Notes: generated from the letters alone by a model not told the origin. A stretch of DNA of 64,000 bases from Telopea speciosissima (GCF_018873765.1 NC_057924.1:4030001-4094000), one strand, 5' to 3'. Shown: positions 1 to 11,849, numbered from the stretch's first letter. Made by a program: numbers and translations.

Positions 1-344
1 TAAAGAAGGAACACACAAACCAAGGAATGAAGTATCGATACTTTTAAGTATGTCAGTTCTATGGGTGTTAAATGCATGGGTTCTCTTAGGAGTATTATTG
101 TAATGGTTTTCTTATTTAAGTGTAAAGTACACTTATTTCCAGTCTTCAAGTCTTAAGTCTAGTCATTAGTTGTGGACCCGGTGGTCCTATTATAATTTGT
201 TTCTTTTATTCAATATAAATACAATCCTCCACCCACAGTTTGAGCATTCTGCTCACTACTCAAACCGTGGGCTTTGTTCTCTTCCCTTCTCTCATCTCTC
301 TTCTTTCTTTCTTATGACCAGGTACTGATTCAGGTTCTGTTACA
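1..344 (+). mobile_element. Possible 3' part of a copia-type LTR
   Basis: The stretch has a TATAAATA box near 215, a pyrimidine-rich tail, and ends in TTACA directly followed by TGGTATA. A copia LTR typically ends in CA just before a primer-binding site that starts TGGTAT. The left part lies outside the window and no internal domain follows, so this is a truncated or solo remnant at best. The assignment is inference from layout only. Confidence 0.35.
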
Positions 345-632
345 TGGTATACACACTTACAGATACGTATCGGAAAACCAAGGTACTGAGATGATACAAA
401 CATATATGATACTTGAAAATTAAAAAATAAAAAGGGGGACTACTTGGAACTCCCTTTTTTTGCTTGATCTGAGCTTGGGGACTCCTTGAAACCAACTGTT
501 CTTGAGAGCTCATCTGTGACCACTTCTTCCATTTTTTTGCTCAATCTGAGCTTGGGGGACTCCTTGGAACTCCTATATGACTCTGTAGAAGCAAGCTCTA
601 TTGTTGTCCCCAACAATTAGAGAAGAAGAAGA

Positions 633-1040
633 TTTTAGCAACTGCAGTAGCAGCTGCCGACAGCAAAAGAAGGGGAGGTCAAGAAGAAAGGGAAAAAGGG
701 GGAGAGAAAAGATAGCAGTAGCAGCTACGACTGGCAAAAGAAGAGGAGTAGAAGAAGTAGCGGAAAAGGGGGAGAGAAAAGATAGCAGTAGCAGCCACCG
801 CTGGCAAAAGAAGAGTAGAAGAAGTAGCGGAAAAAAGGGAGTGAAGATCACAGCAGCTGCAGTAGCAGCCGCCACCAGCTAAAGAAAAAGAGGTGAAGAA
901 GAAGTGGAAAATAAGGGAGAGAAGAAAATCACAGTAGCTGCAATAGCAGCCACCTCCAGCAAAAGAAGAGGAGGAAAAGAAGTAGCAGAAAAAGGAGGAG
1001 AGAAGAAGATCGCAGCAGCTGCCGGCAAAAGAAAAAGAGG
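633..1040. repeat. Purine-rich minisatellite (GAAGAAGTAGC-type units)
   Basis: Imperfect units of roughly 55-66 bp share the core GAAGTAGCGGAAAAGGGGGA, followed by AAGAT(A/C)GCAGTAGCAGC. They repeat about six times and are mostly codon-like triplets of A and G. Long open frames on both strands here (basic, K/R/E-rich on plus; L/F/S-rich on minus) follow from the biased composition and match no protein family I recognise. Confidence 0.6.
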
Positions 1041-2505
1041 CATTCCTGTTTTTGGTCTTTTGTCCTCCTTCGCCCTCTTCTTCCGTTTGACATCAGTGTG
1101 AGGCTGTGAGCAGGGAACCGGAAAGAAAATATGGATAGACCTTGAAGGAAGATTGGTTGGGGGGGGAGTGATGGTGATAGAGACAAAATATAATAGAATC
1201 AGTGAAGGGCCATGGCTGTCACCATAGACTCTAACTAAAATCCATCCATATAGGATCAAAGCCTGCTGGAGATTGATATTGAGATTGACCAGCATCCCTA
1301 CCCGAAGAACCTTGTAGAGCGAAGACAGCCAGTGCCAGCTGCATCCTTACAGATCTGAAAGTAAAGTCAAATCGATACCTTTCAAAGCAAGACCCTTTTG
1401 AAATTAAAATTTCTTCATTTTATACATTAGTCCTTCTAAATTATAAATAAAAGGAGTCAGACTTCTCAATTTACCCTCTTCAAAGTTAAAACTAAGGAGA
1501 AAAACTAATATTTTACCCCTGCTCCCCCCCCCCCCCCCCAAACACCTATTTTATATGTGATGCTTTTCCTGCTTAGGCCCTGAGACGACAAGGTGACCAT
1601 CCACTGCTAGCCCATTTGCCAATTGTGACATTCTTCTAAGCATGAGTTCAGGTAATTGACTCATCATACTTTCTTCTTTTTTTATACATGACATATCTTT
1701 ACATATTGTTTATTTATGGAGTATTGTGTTGCAAAACAATATTCTTCCAGCATGATGTATCCTAAGTACATATTCATGTGTTTTTGAGCATTTCCATGTG
1801 TACATTTAGTGTATCTTGCATTTCTTAGCGTCTCTCCTATACGTCTCTTAAAACCGCACCCCCGATATGCTGACCAATACCGATACTCGATACTCAATAC
1901 CTTGCACATACACACATGAGGTTAATCTCTTAGAAATGTTTGACTAATATGGACACGTTTGCAATCGAGCAACTGCTGATTGAGCTCAAAGGAAGGTAAA
2001 AATCAAATGGAAATTAGTTTTGAGAATAGAGGATGACAAGCAGGAGGGGACCACATCTTAACTTGATTATGAAGATCCCAAATCAGAGCAGCTGTTGTTA
2101 ACATGTTTTCTTTAATATTTAAAGAACGCCTTTTACATCCTTCCCCATGCTTGGGATTGTTATGGTTAGTTTGCTAAAACATAGAATGCATGAACATGCT
2201 ATTTCAAAGATCCTGCACTATCTCAGTGGAGAAAATATCTATATTGAAAAACCACATCAAATCCCAATTGTTCAACAGTAATCAGTCCTAAGCAAACTCA
2301 ATTTTAATAGTCACCTAGTACATTTTGCAAAATCCCATTCTGGTACGAAGAAATGACAAAACACATTCAAGTGCACAGTGCTACTTCACTTTTGTCTCAT
2401 TTCTTGACCCTCATAGTGGAACCTACAATGTGCCCAACAAATAAAAAATGTACTATCCCTTTAGCCCATTGGTACCTTGGAGTGATCTACGTCTTTAGTT
2501 CCCAT
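1041..2505. other. Intergenic, no gene seen
   Basis: The stretch is AT-rich with a poly-C run near 1524. Positions 1670-1915 share a dispersed repeat with about 32640-32825: both have a TTTATACATGA(T/C)ATAT start, a TTAGTGTATCTTGC segment and a GATAC-rich end. No coding exon or RNA gene was recognised. Confidence 0.5.
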
Positions 2506-2513
2506 GTCCAGAG

Positions 2514-2948
2514 TAGGGCTGTAAATGGATAACCGAAAATCCGAATTCGATCCACATCCGTATGCGTTTAGGGGCATCCGTATTCGATTAGAGATATCCA
2601 GAAAAAAATCCGAATACTCCGATTAAAATCCGAATCCGAATACTTAATTATAAAAAATTAAGTAAATAACGATCTTGAGGGTTTCTGAAGATTCAACAGG
2701 TTCTAGAATATGAGGAAAAGAGAATCATGATCTAAAACTATGGATTGAGAGTGAACTGTATGCACTAGGGGGAGGAAGGTTCGGGTTACACAAGGCAGAG
2801 GTGTAAACGGATGGTCAAAAATCCGAATTCGATCCGCATCCGAATCCATCCGAATCCGTTTAGAGGTATCTGTATTCGACCAGGAAATATCCAAATCCGA
2901 TTACATCTGATCCGTATCCGAGCCGAATCCGATCCGTTTACAAGCCTA
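2514..2948. mobile_element. hAT-type MITE with 8-bp target-site duplication
   Basis: The element begins TAGGGCTGTAAATGGAT and ends with the reverse complement of TAGGCTTGTAAACGGAT, so it has terminal inverted repeats of about 17 bp with three mismatches. Flanks GTCCAGAG (2506-2513) and GTCTAGAG (2949-2956) form an 8-bp duplication with one mismatch, the length made by hAT transposases. The 435-bp body is filled with reiterated ATCCGAAT motifs and has no transposase frame. A second TIR-like start (CAGAGGTGTAAACGGAT, about 2799) suggests an internal copy. Confidence 0.8.
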
Positions 2949-2956
2949 GTCTAGAG

Positions 2957-3789
2957 ACACCCCCCCCCCCCAAAAAAAAAAAAAAACTATATATTTCCAG
3001 CAATACAAGACCTCCACTGATTGCAAACACATGAAAATTTTGAACAGCCACGAAAACTATCAAATGAAGACCTTAGAAACTAATAAATCTCTAAGACTTC
3101 TTTAGAAACCTGCCCTACATGAACTGAATTTGTTGGAGGACAATGAATTATAAACTATGAACTAGCCCCGTATGCGCACCTATCCCCTTCTTTTCTGTTA
3201 CAGATGTGCCTATATTATTTGGCTTAATAAACAAAGAAGAGTTAGATAGTTTTGGAACGATATGGGCAGCAGGCAGGGTGAGATCCTTGCAGATGGGATT
3301 CTCCCTCCTCCTTCAAGGGATATCTATCACATATACTCCCATACAGAAATTCCAGATATCGCTCTGTTGCATGGGTTTAAGCATGGGCATCGGCTATGAG
3401 TCTCTCTGTCTAGGAGTTAGATCCTGATAGTAAATCTTAGGACAAGGCATCCAGGTTAATATGGATCTAACAACTGGGTATGGGTACATGGACACATCAT
3501 AAATAATTTACATACAATTTCCGAATAAGGCAAAAATGCTTAAATCTAATACCTATTTCATAGTGATGTATTCTCTGTTTTCTGCTAATGATCTGACAAT
3601 TTCCTGCTTGAACAGATATCCAGGAGGATTTGAGTCTTGTATTCTCTGCTTTCTGCTAATGACATAAAACTAGAAGTGTAGAACTAAGGATGGATGATTC
3701 ACAATCTTAAGTACTACGATAATCCAAATTTAAACAGAATTTATGGAGTGCAATTAGAGTAAAATAGAAATAGAAATGAAGGTTATGAT
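2957..3789. other. Intergenic, no gene seen
   Basis: The stretch contains a C-run/A-run junction near 2960-2986 and otherwise AT-rich sequence. Short open frames such as the one at 3206-3427 have no recognisable similarity. The segment TATTCTCTG(T/C)TTTCTGCTAATGA occurs twice (about 3570 and 3640), a small local duplication. Confidence 0.4.
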
Positions 3790-4375
3790 TAATGATCAAA
3801 TTACCCCAAAATGATCATTTCTATATCTTGGTTTAATCGTGAGGAGAGGGAGATGGAATTATAATGGGATGGATGGAAGTGGAGAGGAACTTCATGAGTG
3901 TTGTGAGGTTATAACATTACAATTTAAGGCTAAATTTTATAAGACAGCTGTACAACAAGCAATGCTGTATGGAACCGAATATTGGGCAATAAAGAAACAA
4001 CTTAAACTGGGAGTAAGTGCAATGAGGATGTTGAGATGGATGGTGGCAAGACTAGAAGGGGTAAGATTAGAAGTGAATACATCTTAAAACTCAACATTTG
4101 CACTGATCGGTAAGAAGATGAACAGAAATTGGTTGATAATGGTCTGATTATGCAATAAGGCCCAGGAATGCACTAGCAAAAAGTGATATTGTGCAACTTT
4201 GTGGTGGTAAAAGAACAAGGATAAGGCTGAAGATCTGGATTAAAGTGGTGGATGACACAAATGCATGTGTATAACAGCAGCTAAGGTTCTCAATAGAGTG
4301 GGAAAGTATAGCGGGATCCGAGTAACTGATCCCAAGCACTTGGGATAAGGATGAGTTGAGCTGAGTTGTACGCCT
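3790..4375 (+). mobile_element. Degenerate RTE-like LINE, 3' part
   Basis: Across broken frames the plus strand reads FKAKFYKTAVQQAMLYGTEY, then WAIKKQLKLGVSAMRMLRWM. This is the conserved C-terminal stretch of plant RTE-type LINE polyproteins (canonically LKGKFYKTAVRPAMLYG and AEMRMLRWM). The region near 4335-4370 resembles the usual 3' end (GGGATAAGG followed by GAGTTGA-type repeats). Stops and indels show that it is dead. Confidence 0.65.
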
Positions 4376-5315
4376 ACACAAGAAGTCCATTGGATTCCCA
4401 ACAATGTTCTTTTGAAGGAAAACCTCCCAAGTCATTGATGCTCTCTAATGCCAACTTACTAATCTTATAGTGCAGTGGATATGGCGGTACAACTTATGAA
4501 ACGAGTCCACTCCTTTGTTTATATTCTTCTTCTCTGTCTTTCAATAAGACGATTGAACAAATTTTGACGATCTGTCATATAATAATATTTTTTAGCAGTT
4601 AAACCCCTTAAATGTCACTCAGGGGCTTCAAGTTTGCCAGAAGAAAAATTATGTATACATAGGAAAAACAAACTAAAAGGATTTCCCTGAAGGAATTCCA
4701 AAAGGTCACCCTCCAGACCAGCTTGTTAAGAATTTACTCTTAACAAGTCATCCAAAGTTCAAGCATACCTCTTATCTTCATTGTTTTTGATATATAAAAA
4801 AGGCAGAGGTTACACATAAAAGGATCATATTACTAGGATCATACATTTGTCTTGAAATGCATTGAACAAAGTATTTAGTTCCATCCTTGATAACCATACA
4901 AGAGCCTACTCATCAGTTCCCTTTACGTTCGTGGAAATCTCAACCCGTCTTTTCTAATCTCTCACAACTCAAAATTTTCATGATGTTTCAACAAACTCGG
5001 TGCTATTCTCAAAACTTAATTTGTCACACAACTGATCTTATCAATATAGACATCTCAAGAACTATAATTCACCATTAAGTCTCAAGCAAAACACACAAAC
5101 CCTAACTACGGAATTCAACCCGCAGTATCAATGTTTAAACACCAATCTAGGTTCCATATCAAATAATTCAGGAAATCTCCTTAACCAAGCAAATTTCCCT
5201 AAAACCATAGCCTCAAATTGCAAGCCCAGCCTAAATTACCATAATAACTCTTAAGATCATACAAATATACAGAAAAACAAAAACGAAAAAAGGCCCCCAA
5301 GATCATTATCATTAC
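4376..5315. other. Downstream side of the minus-strand small gene; no exon found
   Basis: This would be the first intron, or the 3' side, of the gene whose first exon is at 5316-5615. I looked on the minus strand for the conserved continuation after RKKFRYVP and found none here or further left in the window. The rest is AT-rich, with the short frame at 4887-5078 unrecognised. Confidence 0.35.
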
Positions 5316-5615
5316 CGGGACGTATCGAAATTTCTTTCGAGGTGGCTCTTCCAGTGCAACAGCAGCAGCGTTGTCATCTTTGGCGGTAGTCTTGTCGCCA
5401 TTGTTGTTGTTGCTCTGAGAGAGGGGAGTCCACTTGTAGAGGAGGAGATGAGAGCCGTTAGCACCGTTAGACTGAGAAGAATGATGATTCGCAGTGTTGG
5501 ACGGTGACACGTGGATCCACTTCTTCTTCCATTTCCTTACTGGACCACTGAACACGGTAGTTGGTCCACCATACCGAGTCGACGACCTTCCGAGTCGCGC
5601 CCCGACTCCCTCCAT
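5316..5615 (-). CDS. First exon of a small conserved plant protein of unknown function
   Basis: The frame starts at 5615 and gives exactly 100 codons, beginning MEGVGARLGRSSTRYG and containing VFSGPVRKWKKKWIHV. It ends RKKFRYVP just before a GTAATG donor (minus strand, 5315-5310). I recognise the start and the KWKKKW and KFRY blocks as typical of a plant-specific protein present in many angiosperms with no assigned role; such proteins usually continue past this exon. No later exon was found to the left, so the gene probably has a long intron running off the window or is truncated. Reading through the donor adds a hydrophobic tail (to 5199) that I take for intron translation. It lies divergent to the formyltransferase gene, 349 bp between the two ATGs, so they probably share a promoter region. 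Confidence 0.65.
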
Positions 5616-5712
5616 TTCTCTGCTAACTTCGGTGGATCGCTTGGCGGACTATGCGGCAGATCGACGAGGTTTCAAAATCCCTCTCTCTCTATTTTATTCG
5701 CTGCGATGTTAT

Positions 5713-5750
<38 letters not shown>

Positions 5751-5964
5751 TAAAAATTTCAACCCCGCCAGTCATCATGATCAACGGTTCAGATTGAGTT
5801 ATCGAACAAGCAATGGTCTTTTGGCAAGTATGGAGGCTACACAAGCTTCAACCATGGCTTCCGGTTCTTGAGGCTACAGTCCTTCCTCGTCCTCCTCTTT
5901 TAATGGTAAAATCGTGTCCCTGTGACCCAATCCTTTTTGGGTTGTCTTCTTTTTGTAAATTTCA
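5616..5964. promoter_or_regulatory. Shared divergent promoter region with CT microsatellite
   Basis: This 349-bp space separates the start codons of the minus-strand small gene and the plus-strand formyltransferase gene. It holds a (CT)n tract at about 5719-5748. It also holds a 13-codon upstream frame at 5830-5871, and an overlapping upstream frame starting at 5813 that runs out of frame past the main ATG at 5965. No TATA box is obvious, in keeping with housekeeping promoters with pyrimidine tracts. Transcription starts cannot be placed from sequence alone. Confidence 0.5.
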
Positions 5965-8900
5965 ATGGAAGCTCAAAGATTGCTTTCTGGGCTTTCTCCC
6001 AACTCAGCAACCCCGCAACTTCAAAAACTTGTAAACTCAACCGGTGTAAGATTACCATCTTCTTCGTCGTCTTCTTCCTTCGTTGAATCCCAAAAAAACA
6101 GAACCCATTATACTTCAAAGCTGAACTCAGCAACCCCACTACCTCAAAAACCTGGAAAATCAACCGTTGTAAGATTACTATCTTCTTCTTCTTCCTTTAT
6201 TGAATCCCAGAAAATTAGAACCCTTTATAATTCAAAGCTTTTTTCCCAAAAAGTGGGAACCAGAAACGGAATTGAAGTAGTAGGGAACCTTACTGAAGCT
6301 GGAAAGGTTTCGGTCGATGGTGTTCGACGGAAAAAGTTGGCAGTTTTCGTCTCTGGTGGGGGCTCCAACTTTCGGTCAATATACGAGGCCATACTCCAGG
6401 GATCTGTTCATGGGGACATCGTTGTTTTGGTAACCAATAAACCTGGTAAATTATTTCTCTCTTCCACACGCTCACACACACACAAAGTGAAAGGTTTTAT
6501 TTTTCGGATCGTTTAAACGCATTCACCTGTTTATCTTGCTTTAACCATAATGCTCATTTCTGTTAGCATTCACCTCTTCTATCATGATTTAACCATAATG
6601 CTCATTGCTGTTATTGTGGTCCAAAAGTCAGAAAGACAGGAACATTGATGTGGATGTTGCCCATTACAACCGGGGTGATGAATTACAGAGGTGCCCATGA
6701 AGTGTTTCATGATTGGCATTTTCCATTAAAACTAAGATAATAATCCTTCATGGAGTTGAGATGATAAAAATGTAAAGGTATAGGTTCTGAAGATGTCAAG
6801 ATGGATGAGTGGCACAACTTCGAAGGATAGAATAAGAAATGAGATACTTTAAGGAAATCAGGACTAGCAATACTAGGTTGCTATGATGAAAGAAAGCCAA
6901 ATGAGATTGTTGGGCAACGTGCAATGTAGACCAGACACTCATTTGGACACTGTTGTGCATCTCTTGCATGTATGCAAACTCAACTTGTTCTCATTTGAAT
7001 TTATCCTTTCTGTCCTAAACTTTTACTAGATTGTTTCCTTCTGACTTAGGTTAAGTACATGCATTATATGCAGTCCTCTTATTTAACTTACTATCTACAG
7101 GAGAACATGAAGTCCTGTTCTATTATCTAAGCATCTAACGGTCCCAATACGAGGATGCCTTCCGCTTTTGAGAAGGAACTTGGAATGGCCTCTTGTGAAG
7201 ATATTTGAGTACATATCAAGCAGAGTAACCAATGAATTAAGCGTACATAATCTTGTCCCAGTTCCTGGGTTTTGGAGGCACTGTTGTTAAATCCCACCAA
7301 TTCAAAGAATGAATCACATGATTCAAATTATATCAGTGCCCCAACGATTGACAGACCCTTGTCGAGTCGTTTTCTGGAAGAATCCTTTGAATCTGTATTC
7401 ATCCAGTGACTCAGTCACTAAATTGGTCTGATTCAGCCAATACTCGTGGTTCATACGGATCATAACTGAGTTCCCGATTGAGTGATTCAGTTGAAACATA
7501 TCAAACTTGGATGTGATTAGTCTTTACACTTTTTTGGCATTCTTCTTTTGTTTTTTTCACCGTTATTTAACTCTTGTCACACTTTTTTAAGGGTTGTAGA
7601 AAACTCTCCTTGCTTCTTTCACTTCCTATGAGCAAGACTAACCTTTCTGGTATATTTCTTCTTATACCAGTGATAATCTTGTAACAGTGTTGGTATAGAT
7701 GCATAAGCTTCCAAACCTTCATTACGTGATTTTGAGTCAGTTGTTATGCACTAGATTAGATGGGATTAGATGTCCCCCCCCCCCAATTTTATCACAATTT
7801 GGATCCTGATTTGAGTCAATAAGACCTCACTGGGATTCTGCAATTCGAATCAGTATTAACAACTACGTTTGGAGGTGGCTCTGTCTGCCATTCCTTGCCT
7901 TTGTTCGGAGATCATAGTAGGAACAGACTCCTTCCCTGCAAGTCTGAATCTTTGCTACCTTTATAAATATTCCCTGTTAAACTAATGGGTTATTTTGATT
8001 AAAGTCTGTTCCTCCTGTCAATGGGAGCAGTCCCACTAACTCATCAGGGAGACAGGGAGGATGTTAAATTAGTCTTGGTGGGGTTATTTGTAGTCAGTGA
8101 GGAAGCATCCATGTTTTGTTTGACACAAATTAGGATTAGAGGCTAATGATTGGCTGAAATTATGATGCTTCTTACTCATGGAACTCTAGCCTGTACGTTT
8201 CATACTGTTTTGTTACTTGGATTCTTGAATTGTTTCCTAATGAATATAGTTGTGGGGCCAGTTCACTTGAACTTGCTTAATGTCCATGATCATGAAACTT
8301 CTAAATATGTCTATATTTATTAGGATGCTGTAGTTGTCCTGATTGACTAATCAAAGTAAGAGGTACAATATTTTTATGGCTTCCTTACCCATTTTCCCCT
8401 TTGTACCGTAGTACTTGTTTTATAGCGTTCTGCAACAATACCTACTCTTCTTTCCCTGTTCCTTCATCTCTACCTCTTCCTAAACTTCTTTTCATGCTAA
8501 CCTATCTTGTGATATTACATACACTACCAGAGGAGGATATCAGTGAATACTCTGAAATTTCTTCTTGAATTGCTTGTTATGTTTATTTCATTTCTTTATT
8601 TTCTTTGACTATTTCATTGCAGATTGTGGAGGGGCTGAATTTGCAAGAGATTGTGGAATTCCTGTTATTCTGTTTCCTAAAACAAAAGATGTACCTGAGG
8701 GACTACCTTCTATCAATCTTGTAACTTCTCTGAGGTGAGGTCATTCACCCGAAAACCACGTGTATATACTGCTGTATATCTTCATTTAGTGCATGTAGTC
8801 TTCCTTTTTAAGTGGTGCACATCTAGGGTAGAGTCGCTGCTCATTTTGTTCTAGCTGGCCAAATCCTTTGCAGATGACCACAACTACCTAGGTTGTGTTT

Positions 8901-11696
8901 GGTTGTTGCCTGTGGAAAATGCTTTGATGTCTGCTCTGGCAGGTCTTGTAAGGTGACAAGTATTTGGATGCCGCTTTGTTGTCTGCTTTTTTTTTTTTTT
9001 TCACAGCCTAAAGAACTGACACCAGAAAGCTACAGGGGACCTACTAGATCTTTCCAGCCCTTTCTGTTTTTTACAGTCATGAAGTGCTGCCTCCTGCTTG
9101 ACCTAACACAGTCGCAATCTCTTTCATTGATGGTCCATTATCTGAAAACATCCTGCCAAAGAGAATTTAGGAGGGATCAGGTGATCTCAGAATAAACTTT
9201 CTCAGATGTGGGAGCCTTTTTCTTGCAAATGGTTCATTTTTAAAAAAGAACAAGGGTACTACTTGTTTCCCCTTCAAACCCACTTAGGATGCACGGTGAC
9301 TACCACAGCATACTATTCCAATCAACAAAAGCTCGTCATTGGAGGTGGTTTTCTTTCTTCAACTTTTCTTGCCTCTTTGGGAAGGGACAGCTTAGGGATT
9401 ACTTTCCCTATTGATGGAGTTCCTTCTGAACTTAAGAACTCTAGATTAGGTCACAAAGAATCCTCTCTGCCACCCGTTATGTTGTAAAATTCAGGGAAGG
9501 AGCTATATGAAGGACTTCACATATCACCTCACAACCTCTATGTAATTGACATCTCTTCAATCTTTCAAATAGGCAATTTCAAAATAATGTTTAAGCTCTT
9601 TGGATTTCCTTTCTATGCCCATCTCTGCAACTTCTACCTACATTGTTACCAATGTAATCTCAAGTTCTTCGTGCGTCTTTGGTTGCTTGATCCTCCTCCA
9701 TATGCTGTTGGTTCTTTGCTGAATTCTGATACCCACATTTTTCATATCCACAGAGGAGAAATATCAAATGCCATACCTCCTTAGGAGACAAGCTGTTAAT
9801 TTCACACTCATATCTGCATATGTATATGTACCCAAATTTCAGTTGTTCGGATCCTGTTGACCTCTTTAAATGGTTCTCTTATCTTTGAACAGAAAATTTG
9901 AGGTCGACTTTATCCTTCTAGCTGGATACTTGAAACTTATACCAGTTGAGTTAGTTCGGGCATACCCAAGATCCATATTAAACATCCATCCTTCTCTTCT
10001 CCCAGCTTTTGGTGGCAAAGGCTACTATGGAATGATGGTGCACAAAGCTGTTATTGCATCTGGAGCTAGGTAAAATAAATTCATAAATTCTGTGTATTAA
10101 ATGTGCCTTTATCCTTTCCCTTATTTTCTCTTTACTTTTATATAGAAGGAAATCTGGGTTGGTTTTTGGTTTGAATTTCAATCCTTAGTTGCAATTAAGC
10201 AATGCTGTATGTTCAGTCACCATTTTTGTTTCAGAAAGATGATTTAGCAAGTATTCTGGGCCTTATGATGAAGGGTCCCTATTACCTAATAAAACATCTG
10301 GGCACCACCTGAGCTCTCCTAGGGATTTTGAGTCTTTGACAACATTTTCTCCTAGTTGTCATTTAACTGAGCCTTAATAGGCTAATATAACATAGCACTC
10401 TGTTCACAGCTTTCTTTTTCTGCTTAGAAAATTTCTATTTTCTGTAACAAGTATTAATTTGCTATTGCAGTACTTTTCTCTTCTGTCTACATATAACTGA
10501 AGGAAACATGAATGAATTATGTGTGAGGCCCTGCCATAGGTTTGATTCTCAAACCTAACTTTTCTGAATCAGCAAGGGGATTCTTGGAGTTTAGGGGTTA
10601 CTAATTGCAAACTGGTATATGGAACAAGTTGAAGGTCAGAGAATACAAATCTGGTTGCAAGTCCTTGAAATACAAGTACTATACTAGTTAATTCAAATTT
10701 TCCAATCACTTAATAAGTATTTACTGTTGCACGATATTCTGATACAATTCGCGGGACAATGCAAAGATTAAATATTTCCATTATACTATAGATGAGTCGC
10801 GGTTTTCGACTATTTTGGTGAATTTACAAGACCCCTGGTTTTTTCTCTGGCCATCCTGTTTTACTTTTATTTTCTTTTTGGGCCCATAAATAATTAGTGA
10901 GACTGCTTCATATTTTCTTATCTCCTTCTCATATGTTTGACAAGATATTCTGGTCCCTCAATCCACTTTGTTGATGAAAATTATGATACGGGGCGGATCC
11001 TTGCTCAAAGGGTTGTACCTGTGTTGGCAAATGATACCGCAGAAGAACTTGCTGCGAGGGTCCTCCTTGAGGTAAATTTTTTTTTTTATTAGTATTTTTG
11101 CTGTAATTTTTTATTTTAACTAATGTACAATGATCCTAACAATCTAAGAAATCACATGGTTCTTGACAGTCAACAACATGCACATGTCATTATTGACCAT
11201 CGAGTAGACAAAGTGCTAGGTGGATAACATCATTTAGCTGGTGTGATATGTAGACCAAACTAAGGAATTGCTACCTTGATGACAAGACCACCAAATTGAT
11301 GGTTGATGGAATTTTAGAGTTTTTTTAATATGCATAAATGATATATTATCTAGAGGGCGGACCTTGGTGCAACGGTAAGGTTGCTCCATTGTGACCAAGT
11401 GGTTGTGGGTTTGAGTCAGGATACTGCCTATCCGCGAACCAGGGGTAAGGCTGTGTAAATTATGACTCTCCTCAGACCCCACAGTAGTGGGAGCCTTGTG
11501 CACTGGGTACACTCTTTTTTATAAATGATATATTGTCTCTGGTTAATGTTGCTTCTTTGGCCAATTGAAATTTCTATCTCAGGAGCATCAATTGTATGTG
11601 GAAGTAACTGCAGCATTATGTGAAGAACGAGTTACTTGGAGGCAAGATGGAGTACCTCTCATGAGAAGCAGAGAAAACCCAAATGAATACAACTGA
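5965..11696 (+). CDS. PUR3: Phosphoribosylglycinamide formyltransferase, plastid type (GART)
   Basis: Five exons: 5965-6445, 8623-8734, 9893-10069, 10945-11071 and 11583-11696, giving 336 aa. The enzyme transfers the formyl group of 10-formyl-tetrahydrofolate to glycinamide ribonucleotide, the third step of purine synthesis, which in plants runs in plastids (and is reported in mitochondria). Residues 1 to about 120 are Ser-rich and basic, as in a transit peptide. The catalytic domain starts KKLAVFVSGGGSNFRSI (phosphate-binding SGGGSN at 130-135) and continues with the catalytic block LNIHPSLLP, where N228 and H230 match the E. coli catalytic Asn and His. D271 in ENYDTG corresponds to the catalytic Asp. 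All introns obey GT-AG and phases agree. Oddity: the transit peptide holds a tandem duplication (13-53 and 54-92). The start is the first ATG in frame with the domain. Confidence 0.93.
11352..11520 (+). mobile_element. Au-like SINE with 18-bp target-site duplication
   Basis: The 169-bp element sits in intron 4 of the formyltransferase gene. It opens with GGACCTTGGTGCAACGG (box A part of a tRNA-like promoter) and holds GTGGTTGTGGGTTTGAGTC (box B). It continues with the GCGAACCAGGGGTAAGGCTG and CTCAGACCCC blocks I know from the plant Au SINE, and ends in a T run. ATAAATGATATATTATCT at 11334-11351 is repeated at 11521-11538 with one mismatch, showing target-primed insertion. The near-perfect duplication implies a fairly recent event. 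Confidence 0.9.
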
Positions 11697-11849
11697 CCAA
11701 AATGTTTCTTGGAATGTTGTTTATTTCAATAACATCTTGCTTTTGGAAGGTATGCGAGATCGACCAGTAACTGAATTATTGTTAATCGTAACATATAGCA
11801 TCATCCAAGTAACCTTCTTGAGAAAACTTATTTCTTAAGGATAAAGTTC

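Noticed and set aside
573-1295. Long open frames on both strands (K/R/E-rich plus, Leu/Phe-rich minus)
   Set aside because: They coincide with the purine-rich minisatellite and show repeated low-complexity peptides; no domain and no splice-consistent gene.
5199-5315. Continuation of the small minus-strand protein into a hydrophobic tail
   Set aside because: It follows a good GTAATG donor right after the conserved KFRYVP block, so it is most likely intron translation and not a membrane segment.
7260-7870. Possible MITE with TGTTGTTAA-type ends in GART intron 1
   Set aside because: Ends are only loosely inverted and no flanking duplication could be found.
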